A stretch of DNA of 64,000 bases from Janthinobacterium sp. GW458P (GCF_002127585.1 NZ_NEGZ01000013.1:1-64000), one strand, 5' to 3'; shown: positions 1-8,399, counted from the stretch's first letter. Made by a program: numbers and translations. The notes: generated by a model not told the origin, from the letters alone.

Positions 1-272
1 GCGTGGGCTTTGCCCTGGCCAGCGGCTTGCCCGTGCTGCGCGCCGACAGCGACCTCGATCTCGTGCTGCGCCTGGCCGCGCCGCCGGACGCCGCCCAGGC
101 CGAGGCCCTGCGCGCCATCGCGGCGGCTGTCACCGCGTGCCGGCTGGATTTGCAGATCGACACGGGCCATGGCGGCTTTGCGTATGCCGAGTGGGCGGCG
201 GGGCGGGGGAGGGTCTTGCTGAAGACGGATCAGGGGCCCGTGCTGACGGCCACGCCGTGGGAGCCGGCATGA
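1..272 (+). CDS. mdcG: Malonate decarboxylase holo-[acyl-carrier protein] synthase, C-terminal part
   Basis: This is the last 90 or so residues of a protein cut by the left window edge. MdcG transfers the phosphoribosyl-dephospho-CoA prosthetic group onto the acyl carrier subunit of malonate decarboxylase in the cytoplasm. The remaining sequence shows the family's SDLDLVLR stretch, the AEWAAGRGR segment and a C-terminal VLLKTDQGP block. The next gene, mdcH, starts inside its stop codon (ATGA overlap at 269-272), as expected for the tail of an mdc operon. The rest of the operon lies to the left. The assignment rests on recalled family similarity plus the mdcH neighbour. Confidence 0.85.
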   Translation, partial: VGFALASGLPVLRADSDLDLVLRLAAPPDAAQAEALRAIAAAVTACRLDLQIDTGHGGFAYAEWAAGRGRVLLKTDQGPVLTATPWEPA

Positions 273-1204
273 GCGTGTTGTTTACCTTTCCGGGCCAGGG
301 CGCCCAATACCCGGGCATGCTGCATGCGCTGCCCGGCGATGCCGCGGTGGCCGAAACCCTGGCCGAGGCGGCGGCCGTGCTGGGCCACGATCCTTTGGCG
401 CTGGACACGGCTTGCGCGCTGGCCTCGACGCGGGCCGCGCAACTGTGTCTGCTGATCGCCGGCGTGGCCATGGCGCGCTCCCTGGCGGCGCGCGGCGCGC
501 GGCCCGACATGGTGGCCGGCTTTTCCATCGGCGAATATGCGGCCGCCGTCATCGCCGGCGCGCTCGATTATGCGGACGCCGTGCGCCTGGTGGCGCGGCG
601 CGGCGAGTTGATGGAGCAGGCGTATCCCGCCGGCTACGGCATGGCGGCCATCGTCGGCCTTGATCTGGCGCAACTCGAACCCTTGCTGGCCCGGGTGCAC
701 GGCGCCGCCACGCCCGTGTATGTCGCCAACCTGAATGCGCCGCGCCAGATCGCCATCGCCGGCAGCGAACCCGCCCTGCACGCCGTGATGGCGCTGGCCC
801 TGGCGCATGGCGCCGGCAAGGCCAGGCGCCTGGCCGTCAGCGTGCCGTCGCATAGTCCGCTGCTGGAAGGCGCCGCGCTGGACTTGCGCGCGGCTTTCGA
901 CGGTGTGGCCATGCGCCGGCCACAGCTTGTTTACCTGAGCAGCAGCGCGGCGCGCGCGCTGTTCGACCCGGCCCGCATCCGCGACAGCCTGGCCGCCAAC
1001 ATGGCACAGCGCGTGCAGTGGGCCGCTACCGCGCGCCTGGCGTGGGAGCGGGGCGCCCGGCTGGCGCTGGAAATGCCGCCGGGCAGCGTGCTGACGCGGC
1101 TGACGGCGCCCGATTTCACCGATGGCGTGGCCGTCTGCTGCGACGGCAGCCGGGGCGACAGCCTGCTGGCGCTGGTGGGACGGGAGCGCGATAGCGCCGC
1201 TTAA
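269..1204 (+). CDS. mdcH: Malonate decarboxylase subunit epsilon (malonyl transferase)
   Basis: A 311-residue acyltransferase of the FabD fold. MdcH loads malonyl from malonyl-CoA onto the acyl carrier subunit of malonate decarboxylase, priming the enzyme for growth on malonate. Visible marks are the N-terminal FPGQGAQYPGM motif and the GFSIGEYAAAV serine elbow near residue 91. A later histidine in SVPSHSPL fits the catalytic His. I chose the ATG at 269 because it overlaps the mdcG stop, although the frame stays open further upstream. Its TAA stop overlaps the stop of the convergent PepSY gene over four bases (TTAA, 1201-1204), so no separate terminator fits between them. Confidence 0.93.
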   Translation: MSVLFTFPGQGAQYPGMLHALPGDAAVAETLAEAAAVLGHDPLALDTACALASTRAAQLCLLIAGVAMARSLAARGARPDMVAGFSIGEYAAAVIAGALDYADAVRLVARRGELMEQAYPAGYGMAAIVGLDLAQLEPLLARVHGAATPVYVANLNAPRQIAIAGSEPALHAVMALALAHGAGKARRLAVSVPSHSPLLEGAALDLRAAFDGVAMRRPQLVYLSSSAARALFDPARIRDSLAANMAQRVQWAATARLAWERGARLALEMPPGSVLTRLTAPDFTDGVAVCCDGSRGDSLLALVGRERDSAA

Positions 1205-2463
1205 TCGGCGGCCACAGTCTTTTTATGCGCCTGCAGCCGGCGCGCCCGGCGTTTTCTTTCCCAGATAACAATCCCCGTCACCGACAGCATGGCCACCATG
1301 AGGCCCATGCAGGACATCAGTATGCGCCCTGGCAAGCCGAGGATGCGGCCCGAGTGGAGGGGGAATTGCAGTTGCACGAAGACGTCGGCGGCCGTGCCTT
1401 CCCATGGCTGGTGCTGGCCGATGATGCTGCCGTCCATGCCGTCGACGTACAGGTTCGACAGGCCCATGCCGGCCGCGCCGAATTCGTCGGCCGGGTCGAA
1501 GAACGAGACGTTGTAGAACGAATAATTGCCGCCATAATAAATACCGCCGATGGGCGCCGTGATGCCGCGCTGCGCAGCTTGCTTTTTCGCAATGCCCACC
1601 GCCTGTTCAAAACCGATCACGGGCGTGAGGTAGCTGCCGTACGGCGCCGGCGTCTGCGTTTCGTACGGGCCCGGCGTGGTGGTCGACACGAGCGACATGA
1701 GGGGATAGAAGACTTCGCGGTACAGGTTCAGCGAGAACGAGGTGAAGGCGATCACGATGATGAAAGCCCACGCCCATAGCCCGCCCGCGCGGTGCAGGTC
1801 GAAATTGAGCTTGTAGCCGCCGGCCGCCCAGCGCACCGCCCACGACGGTTTCCACCGTTGCCGCCAGCTGGCGGCGTCGCGGTGGCACGGCGCCGCGTCC
1901 GGGGCGCGCGGGCGCAAACGGCGCGGCGTGGTCAGGTAGAGGGCCACCATGCTGTCGAGCAGCCAGATCAGGGCAACCGTCCCCATCAGCCAGTAGCCCC
2001 AGCGGTCCGTGCCCCAGAACGCCGGCACGTGCAGGCTGTAGTGCAGGTGGCGCAAGAACGGCATCAGGCTGCGGCGCGACAGGGAAATGGCCGTCGAATC
2101 GCGCGTGCCCGTGATCTGCGCCGTGACGGGATCGATGTAGACGGTGTCGTAGCCAAGCACGAACGGCTTGTTCGTGGCGGGATCGGTTAGCGGGCGCACC
2201 ATGAAGGCGGCCGCATGGCCTGCTTCCAGGCCCAGTGTCATGTAATTGACTTGCGCGCGCGGGTCGGCGGCGGCCACCGTTTGCGCCAGCGCAAATGGTT
2301 GCTGCAGGGGGCCGCGGCCCGGCGTGTCCATGATGTCGGCGTTGAGCCATGCATCGAGCTCATGGTCCCACGAGGTGACGGCGCCCGTGAGGCCTGCGAC
2401 GATGAGGAAGAGGGCGATGGTGAGACCGGCCCAGCGGTGTATGACAGTCCAGAAAGCGCGCAT
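1201..2463 (-). CDS. PepSY-associated transmembrane protein (iron-regulated, PiuB-like)
   Basis: A 420-residue inner membrane protein of the PepSY-TM family, often linked to siderophore uptake and periplasmic ferric-siderophore reduction. It begins with the typical WTVIHRWAGL helix followed by a long hydrophobic segment with SWDHELDAWLN. It has further membrane spans in the middle (WGYWLMGTVALIWLL, FIIVIAFTSFSLNLY) and near the end (ILMSCMGLMVAML), and ends in a basic tail. The ATG at 2463 is preferred over an in-frame ATG at 2514, which has no plausible ribosome site; GAAGG lies upstream of 2463. A near-perfect Fur box lies about 90 bases upstream, so iron repression is likely. The substrate is unknown. 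Confidence 0.88.
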   Translation of the reverse strand: MRAFWTVIHRWAGLTIALFLIVAGLTGAVTSWDHELDAWLNADIMDTPGRGPLQQPFALAQTVAAADPRAQVNYMTLGLEAGHAAAFMVRPLTDPATNKPFVLGYDTVYIDPVTAQITGTRDSTAISLSRRSLMPFLRHLHYSLHVPAFWGTDRWGYWLMGTVALIWLLDSMVALYLTTPRRLRPRAPDAAPCHRDAASWRQRWKPSWAVRWAAGGYKLNFDLHRAGGLWAWAFIIVIAFTSFSLNLYREVFYPLMSLVSTTTPGPYETQTPAPYGSYLTPVIGFEQAVGIAKKQAAQRGITAPIGGIYYGGNYSFYNVSFFDPADEFGAAGMGLSNLYVDGMDGSIIGQHQPWEGTAADVFVQLQFPLHSGRILGLPGRILMSCMGLMVAMLSVTGIVIWERKRRARRLQAHKKTVAAD

Positions 2464-2554
2464 GCGGTACAAACCTTCAACAAAAACCGGCTTGCTGCCG
2501 CCAGCAGGCGCCATGGCGGCGCACAGGAAACGCCAGGCATAGGCCTGGTAGTTT

Positions 2555-2579
2555 GATAATGGGAATCGTTCTCATTATC
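2555..2579. promoter_or_regulatory. Fur box (ferric uptake regulator operator)
   Basis: A 25-base dyad with arms GATAATG and CATTATC separated by GGAATCGTTCT. The arms fit the 19-base Fur consensus closely and extend it. It sits upstream of the PepSY membrane gene on the minus strand and about 115 bases upstream of the RsbQ-like gene on the plus strand. It could control either, but the PepSY gene is the expected Fur target. Confidence 0.85.
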
Positions 2580-2694
2580 CGCCTGGGCGCGGCGTTTGTC
2601 CAGCGCCAATGGTGTTGCCCAAGGTCAAATCGCGCATGCTAAGATGCTAGCAAGATGCTAATTTGAGTTCCATGTGGCAATACTCAGGACGAAC

Positions 2695-3525
2695 ATGCGT
2701 ATAGAAGACCGTAATAATATCCGCGTGAGCGAACGCAGCGCCGCGCCGCAGGCGGGTGCGGCGACCACGATGGTATTCATGCACGGCTTTGGCTGCGACC
2801 AGACCATGTGGCGCTACCTGGAGCCGCTGTTCCGCCCCCGTTACCGCACGGTGCTGTTCGACCTGGTCGGCAGCGGCGCTTCCGACCTCGCGGCCTATGA
2901 TTTCGACCGCTATGCGCGCCTGGACGCCCATGGCGACGATTTGCGGCAAGTCATCCATGCCGTCGGCGGCGGGCCCGTCATCTGCGTCGGCCACTCCGTC
3001 AGCGCCATGAGCGCCTTGCTGGCCACGATCGCCGAACCGGAGCTGTTTGCCGCGCAAGTCATGCTGGCGCCGTCGCCATGCTATGTCGACGATGCGGCAG
3101 CCGGCTACCGGGGCGGCTTCAGCCGCGCCGATATCGACGACTTGCTCGATGCCATGGACAGCAATTACCTGGGCTGGTCCGCCGGCATGGCGCCGGCCAT
3201 CATGGGCGCGCCCGGCCAGCCGGCGCTTGGCGAGGATCTGGCCAGCAGCTTTTGCCGCACGGACCCCGCCATCGCCCGGCATTTCGCGCAAGCCACTTTT
3301 CTGTCCGACCACCGCGCCATCCTGCCGCACAACCGCACGCCGGCCCTGGTCGTGCAATGCAGCGACGACTTCATCGCGCCGCCGCCCGTGGGCCAGTATT
3401 TGCGCGAGATGCTGCCGCACAGCAGCCTGCACGTAGTCGAGAACGTGGGCCATTGCCCGCACATGAGCGCGCCTGACGCCAGTTACGGCGCCATCCGGGG
3501 CTTTCTCGACGGCCTGCAGCTGTAA
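2695..3525 (+). CDS. RsbQ-like alpha/beta hydrolase (signal-perceiving hydrolase)
   Basis: A 276-residue alpha/beta hydrolase of the RsbQ/KAI2/D14 group. In Bacillus, RsbQ acts with the PAS phosphatase RsbP in the energy-stress branch controlling sigma B, and the plant relatives are hormone receptors. The catalytic triad can be placed at Ser101 (GHSVSAM), Asp225 (QCSDDFIAP) and His253 (GHCPHMS). The oxyanion-type FMHGFGCDQTMW motif is near residue 30. The ATG at 2695 has AGGA six bases upstream, better than the earlier in-frame start at 2674. The last base of its stop is the first base of the ATG of a PAS hybrid histidine kinase, so the two are translationally coupled. Its ligand is unknown. 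Confidence 0.88.
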   Translation: MRIEDRNNIRVSERSAAPQAGAATTMVFMHGFGCDQTMWRYLEPLFRPRYRTVLFDLVGSGASDLAAYDFDRYARLDAHGDDLRQVIHAVGGGPVICVGHSVSAMSALLATIAEPELFAAQVMLAPSPCYVDDAAAGYRGGFSRADIDDLLDAMDSNYLGWSAGMAPAIMGAPGQPALGEDLASSFCRTDPAIARHFAQATFLSDHRAILPHNRTPALVVQCSDDFIAPPPVGQYLREMLPHSSLHVVENVGHCPHMSAPDASYGAIRGFLDGLQL

Positions 3526-5072
3526 TGCGGCACGCGATGCCTTCCCTGCCTGATACCCGTACCTTGTTCCAGCACGCGGCATGCGGCCTGCTGCTGTGCG
3601 CCAGCGACGGCACCATCGTGCAGGCGAACGCCACGTTTTGCGGCTGGCTCGGCTATGGCGCTGGCGAACTGATCGGGAAAAAGACCTTGCAGGACTTGCT
3701 GAGCATCGGCGGGCGCGTGTTCCACCAGACGCACTGGCTGCCGCTGATGCAGGTGCAGGGCAGCGTGTCGGAAGTGCTGCTCGACATGCGCCAGCGCCAG
3801 GGGCAGGCGCTGCCCATGCTGTTCAACGCCGTGCGCCGCGTGCACGACGGCGTGGCCTACGACGAAATCGCCGTCTTTGTCGCCAGCGACCGGCGTAAAT
3901 ACGAGCAGCAGCTGCAGCTGGCGCGCCGGGAGGCCGGCGTGCTCAACAGCCAGCTGGCGGCCGCCGACCGCCGCAAGGACGAGTTCCTGGCGACCCTGGC
4001 GCACGAGCTGCGCAACCCGCTGGCGCCGATCCGCAATGTGCTGGAAGTGCTGCGCCTGGCGCAGCTGGACGACCCGCAGCTGCGCTGGGCGCGCGACGTG
4101 CTGGGCCGGCAAGTGGGCCACATGACGCACCTGGTCGACGACTTGACGGAAGTGTCGCGCATCACGCGGGGCCGCCTGGAACTGCGCCGCGCCAGCGTGG
4201 AACTGGCGCCCGTGGTGGAAGCGGCGCTGCACTGCGTGGCCAGCCTGGCCGCGCAGTCGGGCCACGAGGTGCATGTGGCGCAATGGCCGCAGCCGGTCTG
4301 GCTCGACGCCGACGCCACGCGCCTGGCGCAAATGATCGCCAACCTGCTGACCAACGCCGTCAAGTACACGCCGGCCAACGGCGCCATCTGGCTGGCCGTC
4401 GCCTGCACGGATGACGAAGTGCGCATCAGCGTGCGCGATTCGGGCATCGGCATCGCGCCGGGCCACCTGGACACCGTCTTCGAGCTGTTTTCGCAGCTGG
4501 AACCGGCCCTGTCGCGGGCCCAGGGCGGGCTGGGCATCGGCCTGTCGCTCGTGCGCGGTCTGGCCGAACTGCATGGCGGCAGTATCAGCGCGCACAGCGA
4601 CGGCGTAGGGAAGGGCAGCACGTTCGAGCTGCGCCTGCCGCTGCCCGCCGTGCCCCTGCAGCCGGCCGCACCCCCGGACCGCCGCCTGCTGGCCGGCACG
4701 CGCGAGGGCAAGGTGCTGGTCATCGACGACAGCGCCGACGCGGCCGAAAGCCTGGCGCTGGCGCTCGACATCCTCGGCTACGAGGTGCGCACGGCCTACG
4801 ATGGCGCGGCCGGCATGGCGGCGGCGCAAACCTTCCTGCCGCAAGTGATCTTGCTCGACATCGGCCTGCCGCACATGAACGGCTACGACGTGGCGCGCCT
4901 GCTGCGCAGCGAACCCTGCGGCCGGCACGCCATCCTCGTGGCCGTGACGGGCTGGGGCCAGGACAAGGACCGCAAGATGGCGTCCGACGCGGGCTTTGAT
5001 TTACATCTCACCAAGCCCGTGGATTTTTATGAGCTCGATGCGGTGTTGCAAAAGATGCTGCAGGCGGGGTGA
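3525..5072 (+). CDS. PAS domain hybrid sensor histidine kinase/response regulator
   Basis: A 515-residue soluble signalling protein without membrane segments. It has a PAS domain at about residues 10-122, a short coiled linker, and a HisKA domain with the phospho-acceptor His160 in HELRNPLAP. The HATPase domain shows an N box (NLLTNAVKYTP, Asn273/277), G1 (DSGIGI) and G2 (GGLGIGLSLV). A C-terminal receiver runs from residue 395, with acidic pair Asp401/402, phospho-acceptor Asp445 (LLDIGLP) and Lys in LTKPVD. It overlaps the RsbQ-like gene by one base, which suggests that the hydrolase feeds the PAS domain as RsbQ feeds RsbP. No DNA-binding output domain is present, so the phosphate must pass to another protein. 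Confidence 0.92.
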   Translation: MRHAMPSLPDTRTLFQHAACGLLLCASDGTIVQANATFCGWLGYGAGELIGKKTLQDLLSIGGRVFHQTHWLPLMQVQGSVSEVLLDMRQRQGQALPMLFNAVRRVHDGVAYDEIAVFVASDRRKYEQQLQLARREAGVLNSQLAAADRRKDEFLATLAHELRNPLAPIRNVLEVLRLAQLDDPQLRWARDVLGRQVGHMTHLVDDLTEVSRITRGRLELRRASVELAPVVEAALHCVASLAAQSGHEVHVAQWPQPVWLDADATRLAQMIANLLTNAVKYTPANGAIWLAVACTDDEVRISVRDSGIGIAPGHLDTVFELFSQLEPALSRAQGGLGIGLSLVRGLAELHGGSISAHSDGVGKGSTFELRLPLPAVPLQPAAPPDRRLLAGTREGKVLVIDDSADAAESLALALDILGYEVRTAYDGAAGMAAAQTFLPQVILLDIGLPHMNGYDVARLLRSEPCGRHAILVAVTGWGQDKDRKMASDAGFDLHLTKPVDFYELDAVLQKMLQAG

Positions 5073-5079
5073 GCGAGAT

Positions 5080-6039
5080 ATGCATTGTCAACCGCCGCAG
5101 TGTCCGCGACAATCATCGCGCAGCGTGATCGAGGAAGAGTGGCATCTGCCTGACTTGCTCGATGGCGTACGCGCGCTGCACGATGCCTTGCTCAATTATG
5201 CTGGCGATGGCGTGTATGCCAGCCTGCTCCTTCCCTGGCTGCGCGATCATCCGCAGGTACTGGCCTGGCTGCGCTCATTTGCGCAAAGGCAAGGAAATCC
5301 CGTTCCGCCGGCGAGCAGGGAGGAGTTGTGGGTATTGCACGCGTTCAGCCGACTGTGCCAGCTGCTGCTCTTGCCCTTGCAGCAGGGGCGCTGCAATGGG
5401 GAAGGCTGGGCCGGGCCGCCGCTGTCGCTGGCCGGGTATGAGGCTTTCGTCGAGGCGCTGGGCATGACGGTGCTGCGGCCGGCGCAATTTTCGCCTTTTT
5501 ATCATGAGATAGTCGCACTGCAGCCCGCTGGGTCCGCGCATGCGCCCGCCGCGATCCTGGCGTGGCGATGGCCGTGCGTCATGCTCGGCAACATGCTGTT
5601 TTCGCGTGGCGGCGTCGATGTCTGCGCCGGCACGACTGTTTTCAAGCCCGGTATCGCCGACGCATCGACGCTGTACTGGGCTGACCGTCGCAAGGGACGC
5701 CCTGTCAATGACCTGTCGCATGGGTGGGGCAGTAATTCGCAATGGCGCACGTCTTTCCGCCGCGACTATGTCGTCGGCGATACGCGGCTTTACAATGTGG
5801 ATGGCAAGTGCGATCTGGCGGCTAAGGGGGCCGATGCGGCAGGTGCCGGCCGGTTTCCGGCGCTGACCCTGGCGGAAAGAATTGAGCTGCTGACGCAGCG
5901 ATGCCTGGTCAGTTGCACCGAGGCGCACGATGATCTGTGGCCCTATGACGACTGCTGGCGCGAATCGGCAGACAACGGCGGCGTGCCCGGGCGGTGGCGG
6001 CGCTGGCTGTCGGCCTTGCGCGGCAGCGGCAGGCGGTGA
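5080..6039 (+). CDS. Conserved hypothetical protein, 319 residues
   Basis: I do not recognise this family with certainty. The protein is soluble, has no signal peptide or obvious transmembrane segment, and is rich in Trp and Cys. The first part looks alpha-helical (LLDGVRALHDALLNYAGD, LQQGR). The second part holds conserved-looking motifs such as STLYWADRRKGRPVNDLSHG and WRTSFRRDYVVGDTRLYNVDG. The frame is open from 4996, but the ATG at 5080 follows the kinase stop by seven bases and gives a cleaner start. The base composition is slightly lower in GC than the kinase. Two more genes follow in the same direction, an unknown protein and a PP2C-like phosphatase, which suggests a small signalling unit. 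No function is assigned. Confidence 0.75.
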   Translation: MHCQPPQCPRQSSRSVIEEEWHLPDLLDGVRALHDALLNYAGDGVYASLLLPWLRDHPQVLAWLRSFAQRQGNPVPPASREELWVLHAFSRLCQLLLLPLQQGRCNGEGWAGPPLSLAGYEAFVEALGMTVLRPAQFSPFYHEIVALQPAGSAHAPAAILAWRWPCVMLGNMLFSRGGVDVCAGTTVFKPGIADASTLYWADRRKGRPVNDLSHGWGSNSQWRTSFRRDYVVGDTRLYNVDGKCDLAAKGADAAGAGRFPALTLAERIELLTQRCLVSCTEAHDDLWPYDDCWRESADNGGVPGRWRRWLSALRGSGRR

Positions 6040-6123
6040 ACAAATGCTTGCAACCGCGATACGGGATGCAAGCGAAGCGCACCCGGTGTCGGCATGGCCG
6101 TCACCGGTATTGAATGGAAAGAC

Positions 6124-6645
6124 ATGGAACAACTGACAGAATTGGAAATTGCCTTTTTCCAGCTGCGCATGGGTTTTGGCCCGGCGGACCGCTGCGTGGA
6201 CTGGGCCGTGGAGCGTTTGCGCCTGGATGAGGAAGGCGACGACCTGGAAGTCGTGCTGCTGGCCAGCGCCCGCGGCCGCGATGAGGTGCTGCCGCTGGCC
6301 GAGGCCATCATCGAGCGCTACCGGGGTGTGCAGCGGTTCAGTGAGCAGTTCCTGGCGGGAAAATACCTCGTCGAATTGCGCGCCGCCTATCTGACAGGCC
6401 GGGAAAGCGTGGCGTCGCTCGACGCCATCCTGACCCGCCTGTACCCGGCGCTCGATTATCCGGACTGGCTGGTCATGCTGAGCCGCAATTGCGAGTATGC
6501 GATGGACGTGCCCGAATTTGCGCAGCCGTTCGAGGATGAATTCCACTATATCGCCAGCCTGTGGGCGCAGGCGGAGAGCCTGGCTGCGTTCGGGGGCGAA
6601 TACAGCCGCGCGACGTCAGACCGGCATGATGTCGTGGGTGGCTGA
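6124..6645 (+). CDS. Hypothetical acidic protein, 173 residues
   Basis: A soluble, strongly acidic protein that I cannot place in a named family. The sequence appears all-helical, with segments such as TELEIAFFQLRMGFG, VDWAVERLRLDEEGDD and SVASLDAILTRLYPAL. The ATG at 6124 has GGAAAG six bases upstream and is preferred over 6094. It sits 84 bases after the 319-residue unknown gene and 42 bases before the PP2C-like gene, so the three probably share a transcript. Its size and composition would suit an adaptor or immunity-like protein, but that is only a guess. Confidence 0.65.
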   Translation: MEQLTELEIAFFQLRMGFGPADRCVDWAVERLRLDEEGDDLEVVLLASARGRDEVLPLAEAIIERYRGVQRFSEQFLAGKYLVELRAAYLTGRESVASLDAILTRLYPALDYPDWLVMLSRNCEYAMDVPEFAQPFEDEFHYIASLWAQAESLAAFGGEYSRATSDRHDVVGG

Positions 6646-6687
6646 TAGCCGCACCGGCCTTGCCAACAATCCTTAATAGAAGAATCC

Positions 6688-7590
6688 ATGCAACTGATGA
6701 AAATTGTCCACGTATCCGATGCCGCCGGCGCAAAGAATAATGAAGATCTGATAACAGTTTATGCGCACAATGCGGGAATCGTGGATATCCTGATTTTTGA
6801 TGGCGCCAGCTCGGTGTCCGAAAAGAATTATTTCGATACGGTAGCGGGGGATGCCGCCTGGTTCGTGTCGGCTTTTGCCGCCTTGTTGAGCGAGGTGGTC
6901 GCGCCCGGACTGAGCCAGGACGACAGCATCAAGCTGGCCTTGGCGGGTTTGCAGCGCCAGGTGCAGGCGCGTCTTGATCTGGCGCACATTCCTGCCTATG
7001 CCTATCCCATTGCCGCCGTGACGTGGGCGCGTATTGTCGAAGGTGACGCCGGCGCCGCTGTCCAGATATATGCCCTCGGCGATTGCAAGGTGTTTGTCTC
7101 GAACGCAGCCGGGGACGTGCGTGATATCGATCCCTATGAGAATGCGCAGGAGGACATACTGAAAGCGGCCATTGCGCAGCTAACAGCGCAGGGTATCGAG
7201 GACAAGGCGCAGGTATTCGCGGCCTTGCTGCCGATGCTGCGCGAGCGGCGCGCATTTCAGAACTTGCACGCGGCGCCGGGCATACTGTGCATGTATCCGC
7301 AAGGGGAATTCAAGGCCAGGCAGTATGCGTTTGAGATGGACAGGCAATCGCAACTGCTGGCAATGACGGATGGCTTTTACCGGCTGGTCGATACCTATGG
7401 CCTGTATTCCATGGAAGGGCTGGTGCGCCGCTGCCGTGAAACGGAGCTGGACGCACTGCTGCGGGAGTTGCGCCAGTTTGAACGGGATAATCTGGCGTCC
7501 GGTGCGCAGTCTGTCAAGAAGTCCGACGATGCCTCCGCCGTGCGCTATGGCCCGCGCGCGCTGCCGGGCGAGCGTTTTGATATCGCATAA
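6688..7590 (+). CDS. PP2C-like protein serine/threonine phosphatase
   Basis: A 300-residue protein with the metal-binding skeleton of PP2C phosphatases. It has Asp20 in NNEDL, Asp38-Gly39 in FDGASSV, Asp132 in LGDCKV, Asp228 in MTDGFYRL and Asp280/281 in SDDASAV. Such enzymes remove phosphate from Ser/Thr with two Mn or Mg ions. The sequence is diverged from the classical family, because the first motif lacks the usual RxxNED arginine pattern. It has no membrane segment. Neighbours upstream are two unknown soluble proteins, and no partner kinase is nearby. The gene has lower GC than most of the window. The catalytic fold is fairly sure, the substrate unknown. Confidence 0.75.
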   Translation: MQLMKIVHVSDAAGAKNNEDLITVYAHNAGIVDILIFDGASSVSEKNYFDTVAGDAAWFVSAFAALLSEVVAPGLSQDDSIKLALAGLQRQVQARLDLAHIPAYAYPIAAVTWARIVEGDAGAAVQIYALGDCKVFVSNAAGDVRDIDPYENAQEDILKAAIAQLTAQGIEDKAQVFAALLPMLRERRAFQNLHAAPGILCMYPQGEFKARQYAFEMDRQSQLLAMTDGFYRLVDTYGLYSMEGLVRRCRETELDALLRELRQFERDNLASGAQSVKKSDDASAVRYGPRALPGERFDIA

Positions 7591-7659
7591 GCCTGTCCCC
7601 GCGTCTGCTTGACTTGCCTCAACATATAATTTGCGCCATGCATTTTGATTGGAGTTGAC

Positions 7660-8358
7660 GTGCAACACAAAACGATAGGCTTGATCGGCGGCATCGGCTG
7701 GGCATCCACCCTGGAATATTACCGCTTGCTCAATGAAATGCTGGTGGCGCGCATCGGTCCCGCGCACAGCGCGCGCATCATGCTGGTCAGCATCGACCAG
7801 GCCGATTTCGTCGCGCACGCGGCGCAGCCCGATTCCCGCGCCATCGAGCAATTCCTCGTCACGCAAGGGCAGCGCCTGCAAGGCATGGGTGCGGACTTCT
7901 TTTTGCTGTGCGCGAATGGCGCGCACCGTTTCGCGCCGGCCGTCGTGCCACGCATCGGCTTGCCTTTTATCAGCATCGTCGAGGAAACGGCGAAAAGGGT
8001 GGGGGAGGCGGGCGTGCGCAAGGTCGGCCTGCTGGGCGTCAAGCAGACGATGGCGGGCCGCTTTTATCACGATGCGCTGGAGCAGCAGGGCATCGTGACG
8101 GTGACGCCCGATGCGGCCGACCAGGAAATCCTGCACGACATTATCTATACGGAACTGGTGCAGAATATTATTACCGACGCCAGCCGGAACATCTTCCTGG
8201 ACATCATCGGGAAACTGCGGCGGCAAGGCGTGCAGGGCGTGATACTGGGCTGCACGGAAATACCGCTGCTGATCGGGCAGGGCGATGTCGACTTGCCGCT
8301 ATTTAATACCACGGCGATTCACTGCGAGGCGGCGGTGGCGTTTGCCGCCGAAGGCTAA
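7660..8358 (+). CDS. Aspartate/glutamate racemase family protein
   Basis: A 232-residue member of the cofactor-independent Asp/Glu racemase family. It starts with the family signature KTIGLIGGIGW followed by STLEYYRLLNEM. The two catalytic cysteines fit LLCANGAH (first half) and LGCTEIPLLI (second half). In typical members the first motif reads CANTMH, and here Thr-Met is replaced by Gly-Ala, so substrate choice may differ. I chose the GTG at 7660 because GGAG lies five bases upstream and because the family motif follows directly; the frame also permits a TTG at 7645. Product likely D-amino acids, substrate uncertain. It converges on the MFS gene. Confidence 0.85.
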   Translation: MQHKTIGLIGGIGWASTLEYYRLLNEMLVARIGPAHSARIMLVSIDQADFVAHAAQPDSRAIEQFLVTQGQRLQGMGADFFLLCANGAHRFAPAVVPRIGLPFISIVEETAKRVGEAGVRKVGLLGVKQTMAGRFYHDALEQQGIVTVTPDAADQEILHDIIYTELVQNIITDASRNIFLDIIGKLRRQGVQGVILGCTEIPLLIGQGDVDLPLFNTTAIHCEAAVAFAAEG

Positions 8359-8367
8359 CGCTCGCGC

Positions 8368-8399
8368 ACGAGCGGCAGCCTGGACGGGCCGCCGCTCGT
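8368..8399. terminator. Hairpin between convergent genes
   Basis: A nine-base stem (ACGAGCGGC with GCCGCTCGT) around a 14-base loop lies between the racemase and MFS stop codons. It lacks a long T run, so it may be a weak bidirectional terminator or simply an RNA 3' end structure. Confidence 0.4.

Noticed and set aside
7609-7630. TTGACT and TATAAT ahead of the racemase
   Set aside because: The spacing is only 10 bases, so they cannot be one sigma-70 promoter; the TATAAT alone could be used but this is unproven.
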